Shown: positions 1 to 6,764, counted from the first letter of the stretch. The stretch: 15,881 bases of DNA from Halobacteriales archaeon QS_5_70_15 (GCA_003022005.1 PXRQ01000076.1:1-15881), one strand, 5' to 3'. Program-made: numbers and translations. Notes: generated from the letters alone by a model not told the origin.

Positions 1-807
1 GTAGGCGAGCGCGGCGACGAGGATGCCCGCCGAGAGGGTCCCGCCGGGCGTGTCACCCCGGATTTGCTCGACGAACTCGAGCCCGCTGAACCCCCCCACG
101 AGGAGGAGCGCGGCGGCGACGACGTAGGTGACCAACTGGACGCGGCCCCCGTACAGCGCGGCCCTGACCCGCTCGAAGGCGTCGTCGATGGTCTCCTCGA
201 GTCCGAACCCCCGGGCGAGCACGTAGAGGCCGAGCAGCGTGGAGACGGCCCCGAGCGTCGAGCCGGGCAGCCCCAGCGACTCCGCGAGGATGGCGATGGG
301 GTAGATCAACAGGAGGATACCGAGCGGGACGAGGATCGTCCCCCGGGTCTCCGGGTCGTCGAGCACCTGCTTGATGGTGTAGTACATCGACTCCAGGTTC
401 TGGGCCTGGCGGACGACCACCCGGCGGACGCCGTCGATGGGGACCCGCGAGCGGATGACGGGGACCACCGACTCGTCCTGTGCGCCGTCGGTGACGACGA
501 GCGCGCGGACGTCCTCGCCGGTCGTCAGCGAGGCGAGGACGGTGTCGACCTCGTCGCCGACCTTCCGGTTGGCGGCGACGTCGCTCCGGGCGGTCCCCGT
601 GACGACCGCCACCTCCATGGCCTCGTCGTCGATCGAGTCGTAGAGGTGGAGCCCGGCGAACAGGACGTTCACGTCCGAGTCCTCGGGGTCGGCGGTAGCG
701 AGGTCGGTCGCCGCCCGCTGGACGGCCTCCCGGCCGATGACCGGCGTCCGGTGGCCGGTCTTCCGCCCGAGGTCGTCGTCGAGGTCCACGCACAGTACGA
801 GCAGCAC
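1..807 (-). CDS. DUF373 family membrane protein (3' end outside window)
   Basis: The frame reads from a GTG at 807 and runs off the left edge, so 269 codons are visible and the C-terminus is missing. The N-terminus begins LLVLCVDLDDDLGRKTGH, which I recognise as the start of the archaeal DUF373 family. A soluble alpha/beta region of about 140 residues follows, with the conserved segment NLESMYYTIKQVLDDPETRG. After that come hydrophobic segments such as ILVPLGILLLIYPIAIL, LGAVSTLLGLYVLA and TYVVAAALLLVGG, and a further one starts at the window edge. No ATG lies in frame between the upstream TAA (835-837) and this GTG, and a TATA-like TTAA about 30 nt upstream supports it. The function of the family is unknown. 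Confidence is high for the family and moderate for the exact start. Confidence 0.9.
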   Translation of the reverse strand, partial: MLLVLCVDLDDDLGRKTGHRTPVIGREAVQRAATDLATADPEDSDVNVLFAGLHLYDSIDDEAMEVAVVTGTARSDVAANRKVGDEVDTVLASLTTGEDVRALVVTDGAQDESVVPVIRSRVPIDGVRRVVVRQAQNLESMYYTIKQVLDDPETRGTILVPLGILLLIYPIAILAESLGLPGSTLGAVSTLLGLYVLARGFGLEETIDDAFERVRAALYGGRVQLVTYVVAAALLLVGGFSGLEFVEQIRGDTPGGTLSAGILVAALAY

Positions 808-833
808 GTTCGGGGCGGGGTAGGCCCTCCCCC

Positions 834-846
834 GTTAACCGTCTTT
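834..846 (-). promoter_or_regulatory. TATA-like promoter of the DUF373 gene
   Basis: On the minus strand a purine-rich CGAAAG is followed by GGTTAACGG. The centre of the TTAA lies about 30 nt before the GTG start at 807, so transcription would begin only a few bases before the start codon. This is inferred from spacing alone. Confidence 0.4.
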
Positions 847-923
847 CGCGTATGTCCACGTGTGACACGCCACGCCCGCGTCGGGTGGTACACGGGATCG
901 GGTCGCTGGCCGCCCGACCGTCC

Positions 924-1314
924 TCAGGACTCGCCCCACGTCCAGCGGGCGTCGAGGACGTACCGGTAGATCCCAGAGACGGAGATGGCGACGAGGTTCG
1001 CGGCGAGGTACATCAGGCCGAGCGCGTCGACGAAGACGAACAGCAGTCCGGTCTGGATGGGGATGGCCGAGCCACGGACGAGGTTCGTCCGGAGCAGCCC
1101 GCCGAGGAACGGCCGGACCCCGTCGTTCGACCGATCCCGGAACGTCCAGGCGTTGTTGACCACGTACTGCGAGAGGATGGTGATCTCGATGGCAACGACC
1201 GAAGGTCCAGAGGAGCGCGCTCTGGAGCCCGGCGGCGAGGGCACCCACGACGAAGAACCGCCAGAGACGGTCCGTGGCGGGAAGGGGGAGCCGGTGCCCT
1301 ACTGTCGTGAACAT
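924..1314 (-). pseudogene. GtrA family membrane protein, frameshifted
   Basis: GtrA proteins are small four-helix membrane proteins linked to cell-surface polysaccharide synthesis, thought to help move lipid-linked sugars. The N-terminal part (ATG at 1314) reads MFTTVGHRLPLPATDRLWRF and then the first membrane helix, FVVGALAAGLQSALLWTF. In that frame the sequence then becomes Arg/His-rich nonsense. The rest of the protein continues in another frame, with helix 2 (VVAIEITILSQYVVNNAWTF), two more helices (SAIPIQTGLLFVFVDALG and MYLAANLVAISVSGIYRYV) and the family-typical ending DARWTWGES, stopping at 924. The switch lies near 1197-1210. The roughly 12-15 residue loop usually found between helices 1 and 2 is also missing. 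The best explanation is a deletion of non-multiple-of-three length, or an assembly error. The start is supported by a TATA box 26 nt upstream. Confidence 0.85.
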
Positions 1315-1335
1315 ACCCCCACATACGGCTCGGAA

Positions 1336-1344
1336 CATAAATTA
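1336..1344. promoter_or_regulatory. AT-rich TATA element between divergent genes
   Basis: CATAAATTA is the only AT-rich stretch in this area. Read on the minus strand as TAATTTATG, it is centred 26 nt before the GtrA ATG at 1314, which fits a leaderless transcript. Read on the plus strand it would place a start site near 1366-1368, serving the PEBP lipoprotein gene with a leader of about 37 nt. One near-symmetric box may therefore drive both genes. Confidence 0.55.
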
Positions 1345-1403
1345 CCTCGCGTTTTCGGCAGGACGGGTTGAGCCAGGGGGTCGGTCCGACCGGCCGTGGG
1401 TTC

Positions 1404-2039
1404 ATGTGCGGCGACGCCGAACGTGGCGCCGTGCCGACCAGACGGGACCTCATCGCCGCGGCCGCGCTTGCGGCCGCCCCCCTCGCGGGCTGTGCCGGGA
1501 ACGGCGGGGACGCGGGGACCTCGCCCGGGGCCGCGGTGACGGTCGCCCCGGACCCGGGGACGCCCGCGCTCGAGGCACCGACGCTCGCCTCGCCGGCGTT
1601 CGGGGACGGCGAGCCCATCCCGGAGGAGTACACCTGCTCGGGGGCGGACCGGTCGCCCCCGCTCTCGGTGAGCGCGGTACCCCCGGAAGCGGAGACGCTC
1701 GCGCTGGTGATGGACGATCCCGACGCCGGGGCGACGCCGTACGTCCACTGGCTCGTGTGGGGCGTCCCCGTCGACCGGACCGAGTGGCCCGCTGGCGTGC
1801 CGGAGGGGAGGCGGGTCGACGAGCTCGGCGGCGCCCAGGGGACGAACTCGCGGGGGACCGTGGGCTACGTCGGACCGTGCCCGCCGCCGGACGACGGCGC
1901 GCACACCTACCGGTTCGGGCTGTACGCGCTCGGGTCGTCGCTCGGCCTCGATCCGGGTGCGGAGCGGTCGGCCGTGGAGTCCGCGATAGGCGACGCCCGG
2001 TACGGCGTCGCGACCCTCCGGGGGACCTACGACCGGTAG
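1404..2039 (+). CDS. YbhB/YbcL family (PEBP) lipoprotein
   Basis: This is a 211-aa phosphatidylethanolamine-binding-protein-like (Raf kinase inhibitor-like) protein, a family of ligand-binding beta-sandwich proteins without known enzyme activity. With the ATG at 1404, residues 12-17 (TRRDLI) form a twin-arginine motif, an Ala/Leu-rich stretch follows, and LAGC (27-30) is a lipobox, so it should be Tat-exported and lipid-anchored at Cys30. The mature part has the family signatures LVMDDPDAGATPYVHWLVWG and GYVGPCPPPDDGAHTYRFGL. Length matches single-domain family members. The start is uncertain: TTG at 1368 sits at the predicted transcription start, and GTG at 1431 would give the shortest and most typical Tat n-region. 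It is divergent from the broken GtrA gene. The physiological ligand is unknown. Confidence 0.9.
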   Translation: MCGDAERGAVPTRRDLIAAAALAAAPLAGCAGNGGDAGTSPGAAVTVAPDPGTPALEAPTLASPAFGDGEPIPEEYTCSGADRSPPLSVSAVPPEAETLALVMDDPDAGATPYVHWLVWGVPVDRTEWPAGVPEGRRVDELGGAQGTNSRGTVGYVGPCPPPDDGAHTYRFGLYALGSSLGLDPGAERSAVESAIGDARYGVATLRGTYDR

Positions 2040-2079
2040 GGAGCGAAGCCGACCGACGGGGGCCTCGGTACGCGAACGG
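2039..2079 (+). repeat. Short degenerate repeat, copy A
   Basis: Immediately after the PEBP stop codon the sequence carries GGAGCGAAGCCGACCGA followed by GGCCTCGGTACGCGAACGG. The same two-part pattern recurs twice at 3754-3788 and 3824-3857. It resembles the small AGCGAAGCG-containing intergenic elements common in haloarchaeal genomes. Confidence 0.6.
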
Positions 2080-2174
2080 CCAACGGGAGACCGACGGGCC
2101 CCGAGCCACGGCGACGGGTCGCAAGCTACGACGGCCGTTTGAGCTACCGGTGAGCACTTCGGGCCACCCGCCCT

Positions 2175-2705
2175 ATGGACGATCGGAAGCCGCCCGCAGT
2201 GGCGGCGGAATACACCCGGTCCCTCCAGCACGTACGCAAGTCGGACATCGGCATTCCTGACGCTCGCGACGCTCCTGATCGCGGGTTCCGGGGTCGCCGC
2301 CGCGACGGACGCACCGCCGGCCGAACGACCATAGGGCCCGGGACGAACCTGACGGTCCACCTCCGGTCCTCGAACGCGGAGCAGCCGTTCCTGCTGTCGA
2401 ACGAGACGACCGTCCGGGAGGACGGCCGCTTCGCCGCCACGTTCGACCTCGCGGAGACGCCCGACGGGACGACCGCGACCCTCTCGATCCGGTCCGGCGG
2501 CGACGAACTGGCCGAGGCGCCAGTCCGCCTCGTCGCCGAACGGACTCCCACCCCCACCGAGAGCCGGACGCCGCCGCCCACCGGCGTGCCCACGGACTCC
2601 CCGAGCCCCTCGGCGACGAGTTCGGGCGACGGCCCCGGGGTCGGCGCGCTCGTGGCGTTCGCGGTCGCCCTCGGGACGGCGCTGGTCCTCGGGCGGCGGG
2701 CGTAG
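2175..2705 (+). pseudogene. Surface protein with PGF-CTERM-like anchor, frame-disrupted near signal peptide
   Basis: The frame from ATG 2175 gives 176 aa. From about residue 53 it reads well: a beta-rich domain beginning GPGTNLTVHLRSSNAEQPF with DGRFAATFDLAETPDG, a Thr/Pro/Ser-rich linker (about residues 122-150), then DGPGVGALVAFAVALG and a hydrophobic helix ending RR. That end resembles the PGF-CTERM sorting signal cleaved and lipid-anchored by archaeosortase A, with PGV in place of PGF. Residues 25-52 are Arg/Asp-rich and unlike a signal peptide. In the +1 frame the same DNA encodes AFLTLATLLIAGSGVAAATD, a good signal sequence. Two compensating indels, near 2240-2252 and 2315-2330, would rejoin the parts. 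It could be a real decayed gene or a sequencing artefact. Similar haloarchaeal surface proteins have no known enzymatic role. Confidence 0.6.
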
Positions 2706-2755
2706 CCGCGAGACGCACGACTTTTCTCCCTCCACCCGGTATCGGGGGTACGCGA

Positions 2756-3814
2756 ATGATCTCGAAGGGCTGCGAGCAGTGCGCCGAGGGCGGCAAGATG
2801 GTTCTCTTCGTCTACGGCTACTGCGACCAGCGCGACTGCTTCTACTGTCCACTCGGCGAGAACCGCAAGAACGTTACGACCACGTACGCCAACGAGCGGG
2901 TCGTCGAGGAGGACGCCGACGTGATCCGGGAGGCGAAGCGGATGGACGCCCTCGGGACCTCGATCACGGGCGGCGAGCCACAGGAGGCGATGGGGAAGAC
3001 GACGCGGTACCTCCGCCTGCTCAAGGACGAGTTCGGCGAGGACCACCACACCCACCTCTACACGGGCATCACCGGCGGCCGGGAGAACATGCGGGCACTC
3101 GCGGAGGCGGGGCTCGACGAGATACGGTTCCACCCGCCCTTCGAACGGTGGGGCGACCTCCACGGCACCGAGTGGGAGGAGATCCTCTATATCGCCCGCG
3201 AGGAGGGGCTCACCCCGGCGTTCGAGATCCCGGGCATCCGCGCCGAGCCGGAGTTCCTGGAGTTCCTCGACGAGGGCGCCGCGGAGTTCTGCAACGTGAA
3301 CGAGTTCGAGATGTCCGACGGGAACTTCCGGCGGATGCAGGAGGCGGGTTACGAACTCCGTGAGGGGCACATGAGCGCGGTCGAGGGCTCGCACGCGATA
3401 CTCGAGGAGATGGGCGACCACCCGAAGGTCTACTTCTGTACGAGCGTGTTCAAGGACGCAGCCCAGCACCGCAACCGGCTCAAGCGGATGGCGCGGAACG
3501 TCCGCCGCCCGTTCGACGAGGTGACCGACGACGGGACGCTCGTCTACGGGAAGGCCTGGGTCGACGAGGCCCGCCTGGAGGCACTCGGGGTCCCCGAGGA
3601 GTTCTACGCGGTCAAGTCGAACCACGTCGAACTGGCGTGGTGGCTGCTCGAGGAGATGATCGAGGAGGGCGACCTCGAACGGGGCGAGATCGTCGAGCAG
3701 TACCCCACCGTCGAGGGGACGGTGGTCGAGCGGACGCCGTTGGAGGGCGAGGCGCGAGCGAAAGCGAGGGCCTCGGATACGCGAGCGGTGACCGCAGGGA
3801 GCCGTGAGCAGTAG
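2756..3814 (+). CDS. Radical SAM protein
   Basis: This is a 352-aa radical S-adenosylmethionine enzyme; the substrate is unknown. The cluster-binding motif is C23-D-Q-R-D-C28-F-Y-C31, that is C-x4-C-x2-C instead of the usual C-x3-C-x2-C. The SAM-contacting GGEP lies at residues 72-75. The central part has the expected alternating strand and helix pattern (for example AGLDEIRFHPPFERWGDLHG), and two further cysteines (C6, C9) lie ahead of the cluster. I place it with the archaeal COG2108-like radical SAM proteins, from memory only. The last 20 or so residues (after VVERTPLEG, ending TRAVTAGSREQ) are encoded by an intergenic-type repeat, so the ancestral stop was probably earlier. It is convergent with the histidine-kinase remnant. 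Confidence 0.9.
   Translation: MISKGCEQCAEGGKMVLFVYGYCDQRDCFYCPLGENRKNVTTTYANERVVEEDADVIREAKRMDALGTSITGGEPQEAMGKTTRYLRLLKDEFGEDHHTHLYTGITGGRENMRALAEAGLDEIRFHPPFERWGDLHGTEWEEILYIAREEGLTPAFEIPGIRAEPEFLEFLDEGAAEFCNVNEFEMSDGNFRRMQEAGYELREGHMSAVEGSHAILEEMGDHPKVYFCTSVFKDAAQHRNRLKRMARNVRRPFDEVTDDGTLVYGKAWVDEARLEALGVPEEFYAVKSNHVELAWWLLEEMIEEGDLERGEIVEQYPTVEGTVVERTPLEGEARAKARASDTRAVTAGSREQ
3754..3788 (+). repeat. Short degenerate repeat, copy B1
   Basis: GCGAGCGAAAGCGAG is followed by GGCCTCGGATACGCGAGCGG. It matches copy A (2039-2079) in both halves with a few substitutions and lies inside the 3' end of the radical SAM gene, encoding part of its tail. Confidence 0.6.
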
Positions 3815-3849
3815 CGGGGCCGCAGGGAGCGAAGCGACCGAGGCCCCGC
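3814..3849. terminator. Hairpin between convergent 3' ends
   Basis: GCGGGGCC (3814-3821) pairs perfectly with GGCCCCGC (3842-3849) around a 20-nt loop, starting at the last base of the radical SAM stop codon. There is no T-tract, so a terminator role is only suggested by its position between two converging reading frames. The stem partly overlaps repeat copy B2. Confidence 0.35.
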
Positions 3850-3857
3850 GTATCTCG
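3824..3857 (+). repeat. Short degenerate repeat, copy B2
   Basis: GGAGCGAAGCGACCGA is followed by GGCCCCGCGTATCTCGA. It is the third copy of the element at 2039 and 3754. It starts where the recognisable histidine-kinase sequence on the opposite strand ends. Confidence 0.55.
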
Positions 3858-4195
3858 AACCGCGCGCCGCCGTCGGCCCCCTCGGTGACCTCGATGGTCC
3901 AGCCGTGGGCCTCGACGATCCGTTCGGCGATGGCGAGGCCGAACCCGGTTCCGTCGTTCGACCCGGAGTAGCCCGAATCGAACACCCGGTCGCGCTCCGC
4001 CTCGGGGATGCCGGGGCCGTCGTCCTGGACGTAGGAGCCGTCTTCGAGATCCCCGACGACGACGGTCACGGCGCCGTGGCCGTGTTCGACCGCGTTTCGA
4101 GCGAGGTTCTCGACGACCTGCCTGAGCCGGTTCCCGTCGGCCATGACGACCCGGTCGGTCCCGACCACGAGAGCGTTCGTCGCGCCCGTCTCGGG
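3848..4195 (-). pseudogene. Histidine kinase remnant (HATPase domain only)
   Basis: On the minus strand the frame encodes a clear HATPase_c ATP-binding domain: N box RLRQVVENLARNAVEHG, G1 box DDGPGIPEAERDRVF, and G2 box GTGFGLAIAERIVEAHG, ending GGARFEIRG. No HisKA dimerisation/phosphoacceptor helix is found upstream in any frame, and an in-frame TGA lies at 4196-4198. Just beyond that TGA, the same frame holds a hydrophobic stretch (VILVTAGGFTVAVRTV) that could be a leftover membrane helix. Downstream there is no stop at the expected end; the frame runs on through the repeat and antisense to the radical SAM gene. A small anti-sigma-like or stand-alone ATPase starting at the GTG (4168) or ATG (4144) is conceivable, but the missing stop argues for a relict. 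Confidence 0.75.
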
Positions 4196-4440
4196 TCACC
4201 CGACCGAACGCCCGATAGCGGACCGGACCGTCCGGACGGCGACGGTGAACCCTCCAGCGGTGACCAGGATCACCGACCGAACCACCGGGTTCCGACCCCG
4301 GGATGACCTTCGAGGGTGCTCCTGCCCGGCACGGTACCCGGGAGTCGGGTGCCGGGTCCGGCACTGCGGGACACGGGCCCCGAGACGGCATCGCCACCGT
4401 GGTTGGCGGTGACGACCGGGCAGGCCCGTCCCGCACCAAC
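4196..4440. other. Intergenic stretch between kinase remnant and monooxygenase
   Basis: No convincing gene is seen on either strand. It contains the possible membrane-helix remnant mentioned for the kinase (about 4199-4290, minus strand), the palindromic element at 4325-4364, and a weaker imperfect inverted repeat around 4391-4411 (CGCCA and TGGCG arms). Confidence 0.5.
4325..4364. repeat. Palindromic CCGGCAC element upstream of monooxygenase promoter
   Basis: CCCGGCAC (4325-4332) is the reverse complement of GTGCCGGG (4349-4356), and GTGCCGG-GT-CCGGCAC (4349-4364) is itself a perfect 16-nt hyphenated palindrome. Three half-sites therefore fall within 40 nt, ending about 80 nt before the TATA box of the next gene. 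This fits an operator or an old terminator; sequence cannot decide. Confidence 0.45.
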
Positions 4441-4447
4441 GTTTATC
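4441..4447 (+). promoter_or_regulatory. TATA box of the monooxygenase gene
   Basis: GTTTATC is centred about 30 nt before the ATG at 4475, placing the transcript start within about 5 nt of the start codon. Confidence 0.55.
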
Positions 4448-4474
4448 ACTGGCTCCAGTCCAACGCCGTGACGC

Positions 4475-5794
4475 ATGTCAGAGTTCACCGTGATCCACAA
4501 CGGGTCGACGAACCTCCCGCTGAAGCGGACCGGCGAGGACGGCGTCGTCGTCCCGGACGCGACCGTCGCGGAGCTACACGAGGACTGCCGTCGGGTGCTG
4601 GAGGACCAGGTGCGCCACGGCGTGCTCGCCGAGGAGCACGGGTTCGACCGGATCAGCTACACGGAGCACCACTTCCAGCTCGCGGGCGCGGAGTTCAGCC
4701 CGAACCCCCTGCTGACCGAGACGGCCGTCGCGAGCCGGACCTCGGACATCCGGCTCGTCCAGCTCGCGAACATCGTCAACTGGCACGACCCGGTCCGGTT
4801 CGCCGAGCAGACCGCCCAGCTCGACGTCGTGAGCGGCGGCCGGGTCGAGGTCGGGGTGGGCCGGGGCTACCAGCCCCGCGAGAACGAGATCCTCGGGCAG
4901 TACTGGGGTGGGACCGTCCAGGACCAGGAGAGGAACCGGGTCGCCTTCGACGAGAAGCTCGAAATCATCAGGAAGGCCTGGACGGAGGACGCGTTCTCGC
5001 ACGTCGGCGAGTACCACTCGATACCCCCGAAGCACACGAAATGGCACCACGAGCAGGAGCGACGGTACCTCGAGGACGACGCCTCCGAGTACGACCTCGA
5101 GGACTACATCGACTGGAAGGAGGGGGACCTCTACTCCTCGGGGCTGTGGTCGCCGGTCGTCTCCGGCGGGTCGACCCTGACCGGGCTGTCGGTGTTCCCG
5201 CAACCGGTCCAGGAGCCCCACCCGCAGCTCTGGCAGCCGGTCACCTCCTACCGGTCGGTGCGGTACGCCGCCGAGCACGGGATGAACGGCATCTCCTTCG
5301 GCGACCCGAACGTCCGGAAGAACATGGTCCGCTACCACGAGGCCGCGGAGGCGGCCGGCTGGCCGGACCACCGCCCGGAGTACGACGGCGAGCCGTTCGA
5401 GTTCGGCTGGGACGAGGAGCGCGGTCGCGGCCTCGCCACCGGGCTCTGGGTGTTCAACACGGAGGTCGCGAGCGAGGAGACGTTCGAGAACTGGAAGCTC
5501 GGGCTCGAACACGGCTGGGACTACTTCGGCCCGTTCGGGTTCAACCGCGCGATCACCGGCGACATCGACGAGCGGGCGACCGCCGAGGCCGTCATCGACG
5601 CGGGCGTCGCCATCGTCGGGGATACCGAGGGGATCATCGACGGCGTCGCGGCGCTGAAAGAGGAGACCGGTACCCACGACCTCCACCTCGCGATCTTCTT
5701 CGAGACCGGCGGCGTCAGCGGCGAGGTCGCCGACGAGCAGCTCCGCGCGTTCGGCGAGGAGGTCATCCCGTACTTCCGGGAGCTGGAGGACTGA
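4475..5794 (+). CDS. LLM class flavin-dependent oxidoreductase (luciferase-like monooxygenase)
   Basis: This 439-aa protein belongs to the bacterial-luciferase-like TIM-barrel family, which uses reduced FMN (or F420) to oxidise varied small substrates. Family features are the early GFDRISYTEHHFQLAGAEFS motif, then LVQLANIVNWHDPVRFAEQT, LDVVSGGRVEVGVGRGYQPR (the conserved SGGR...G.GRG segment), a central Trp/His-rich region, and a C-terminal part with GVAIVGDTEGIIDGVAALKE. It is longer than the usual 330-360 aa, mainly through an acidic segment around residues 195-230 and a longer C-terminal half. The start is supported by the TATA box just upstream. It is a single-gene transcript, convergent with the alpha/beta hydrolase. 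The substrate cannot be inferred, and the choice of FMN or F420 is open. Confidence 0.93.
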   Translation: MSEFTVIHNGSTNLPLKRTGEDGVVVPDATVAELHEDCRRVLEDQVRHGVLAEEHGFDRISYTEHHFQLAGAEFSPNPLLTETAVASRTSDIRLVQLANIVNWHDPVRFAEQTAQLDVVSGGRVEVGVGRGYQPRENEILGQYWGGTVQDQERNRVAFDEKLEIIRKAWTEDAFSHVGEYHSIPPKHTKWHHEQERRYLEDDASEYDLEDYIDWKEGDLYSSGLWSPVVSGGSTLTGLSVFPQPVQEPHPQLWQPVTSYRSVRYAAEHGMNGISFGDPNVRKNMVRYHEAAEAAGWPDHRPEYDGEPFEFGWDEERGRGLATGLWVFNTEVASEETFENWKLGLEHGWDYFGPFGFNRAITGDIDERATAEAVIDAGVAIVGDTEGIIDGVAALKEETGTHDLHLAIFFETGGVSGEVADEQLRAFGEEVIPYFRELED

Positions 5795-5795
5795 T

Positions 5796-5805
5796 CCGGG
5801 CCCGG
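5796..5805. terminator. Small GC palindrome after the monooxygenase stop
   Basis: CCGGGCCCGG begins two bases after the TGA, in the 71-nt gap between two convergent genes. It is short and has no T-run, so a terminator role is weakly supported. Confidence 0.2.
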
Positions 5806-5865
5806 GGGACACGCGGGTAGCCGAACGCCTCGTCCGCTCGTGTGGACGGCGGTGGGCCGGGCTGC

Positions 5866-6624
5866 TCAGACCCCCGCCCGCTCCTCGAGGAAGCTCCCGA
5901 CGGAGTCGTTGAACGCTACGGGGCGCTCGAAGCTGGCCGAGTGCCCCGCCCCCTCGACGGTGGCGATCGAGACGTCCTCGAGGCGGTCGGCGAGCGCCCC
6001 GACCGCCCGGGGCGGCATGAACGGGTCGAACTCGCCGGCGACCGCGAGGACCGGCACGTCCGCGAGCCGGTCGGGATCGGTCTCGAAGGACTCGACGACC
6101 GGGTGGACGTCGTCGAACGATGGCGGCGCGTGGCGGTTCAGTTCGGTTATCGACTCGGAGAGGAACGCGCGTTCGGGATCGAGCGGATCGGGGTCGGGTG
6201 GGTCGTCGGCCTCGGCGAGCAGTTCGGCGTGTCGCTCGCGGGGCAGGAGACCGGCGGGCGTCCCCGAGAGGACGAGCGCGGCGACGCGGTCGGGGTAGCG
6301 GGTGACGAACGCGGCCGCGGTCCAGCCGCTCATCGAGTGGCCGACCAGCGCGACCCGTTCGCCGTGACTGCCCGTAACGCGATCGAGAAGGGCCTCGAGG
6401 TCGTCGATGAACGCGGCGGCACCGGGACCGTCCGGCGCGTCGGCCGAGAGGCCGAACCCCCGCTGATCGGGCGCGATGACGCGGTGGGACCCCTCGAACG
6501 CCGGCACCTGCTGCCACCAGGAGAGGTGGTTGCCGCTGAACCCATGGAGCAGGACCAGCGGCGGGCCCTCGCCGTGGACCGAACAGAACAGGTCGACCCC
6601 GTCGACCGGAACGCGTTCGAACAT
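5866..6624 (-). CDS. Alpha/beta hydrolase
   Basis: This 252-aa cytoplasmic enzyme has a complete alpha/beta-hydrolase fold. The oxyanion-hole motif is HGFSG (27-31), the nucleophile elbow is G-H-S-M-S-G with Ser97, and the charge-relay residues are probably Asp200 (in AGEFDPFMPP) and His228 (in GAGHSASFERP). The DQRGFGLSADAP segment (53-64) is also typical. A cap domain lies between about residues 120 and 185. Length is normal for esterases and lyases of this family, and the substrate is unknown. The ATG at 6624 sits 25-28 nt downstream of a TATA-like ACATAAG on the same strand, fitting leaderless expression. It is convergent with the flavin monooxygenase and has no obvious operon partner. 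Confidence 0.93.
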   Translation of the reverse strand: MFERVPVDGVDLFCSVHGEGPPLVLLHGFSGNHLSWWQQVPAFEGSHRVIAPDQRGFGLSADAPDGPGAAAFIDDLEALLDRVTGSHGERVALVGHSMSGWTAAAFVTRYPDRVAALVLSGTPAGLLPRERHAELLAEADDPPDPDPLDPERAFLSESITELNRHAPPSFDDVHPVVESFETDPDRLADVPVLAVAGEFDPFMPPRAVGALADRLEDVSIATVEGAGHSASFERPVAFNDSVGSFLEERAGV

Positions 6625-6649
6625 ACGGGCCGGATCGCCCGGAGCCGGC

Positions 6650-6656
6650 TTATGTG
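6650..6656 (-). promoter_or_regulatory. TATA-like box of the alpha/beta hydrolase gene
   Basis: ACATAAG on the minus strand lies about 26 nt before the ATG at 6624, which is the spacing expected when transcription starts at the start codon. Confidence 0.5.
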
Positions 6657-6764
6657 TTCGTGTCGGCGTACAAGAGGCCCTGTCACACGGGGGCAGGAAC
6701 CACCTCTCGGCGATAAGCTATTAGTAGTGGTACGCGGAAGCCCCGGACAACGAACCCTTTGCTA

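Noticed and set aside
1299..2852. Long open frame on the minus strand (over 500 codons) opposite the PEBP and surface-protein genes
   Set aside because: It has Arg/Gly/Pro-rich composition with no recognisable domain and covers well-supported genes on the other strand. Long antisense frames are expected at this GC content.
2144..3847. C-terminal continuation of the kinase remnant by more than 550 residues
   Set aside because: Homology to HATPase ends near 3848. The rest is antisense to the radical SAM and surface-protein genes and only reflects loss of the stop codon.
4574..6517. Open frame of about 650 codons on the minus strand spanning the monooxygenase and hydrolase
   Set aside because: It is antisense to one clear gene and out of frame with another, with no family motifs and shadow-like composition.
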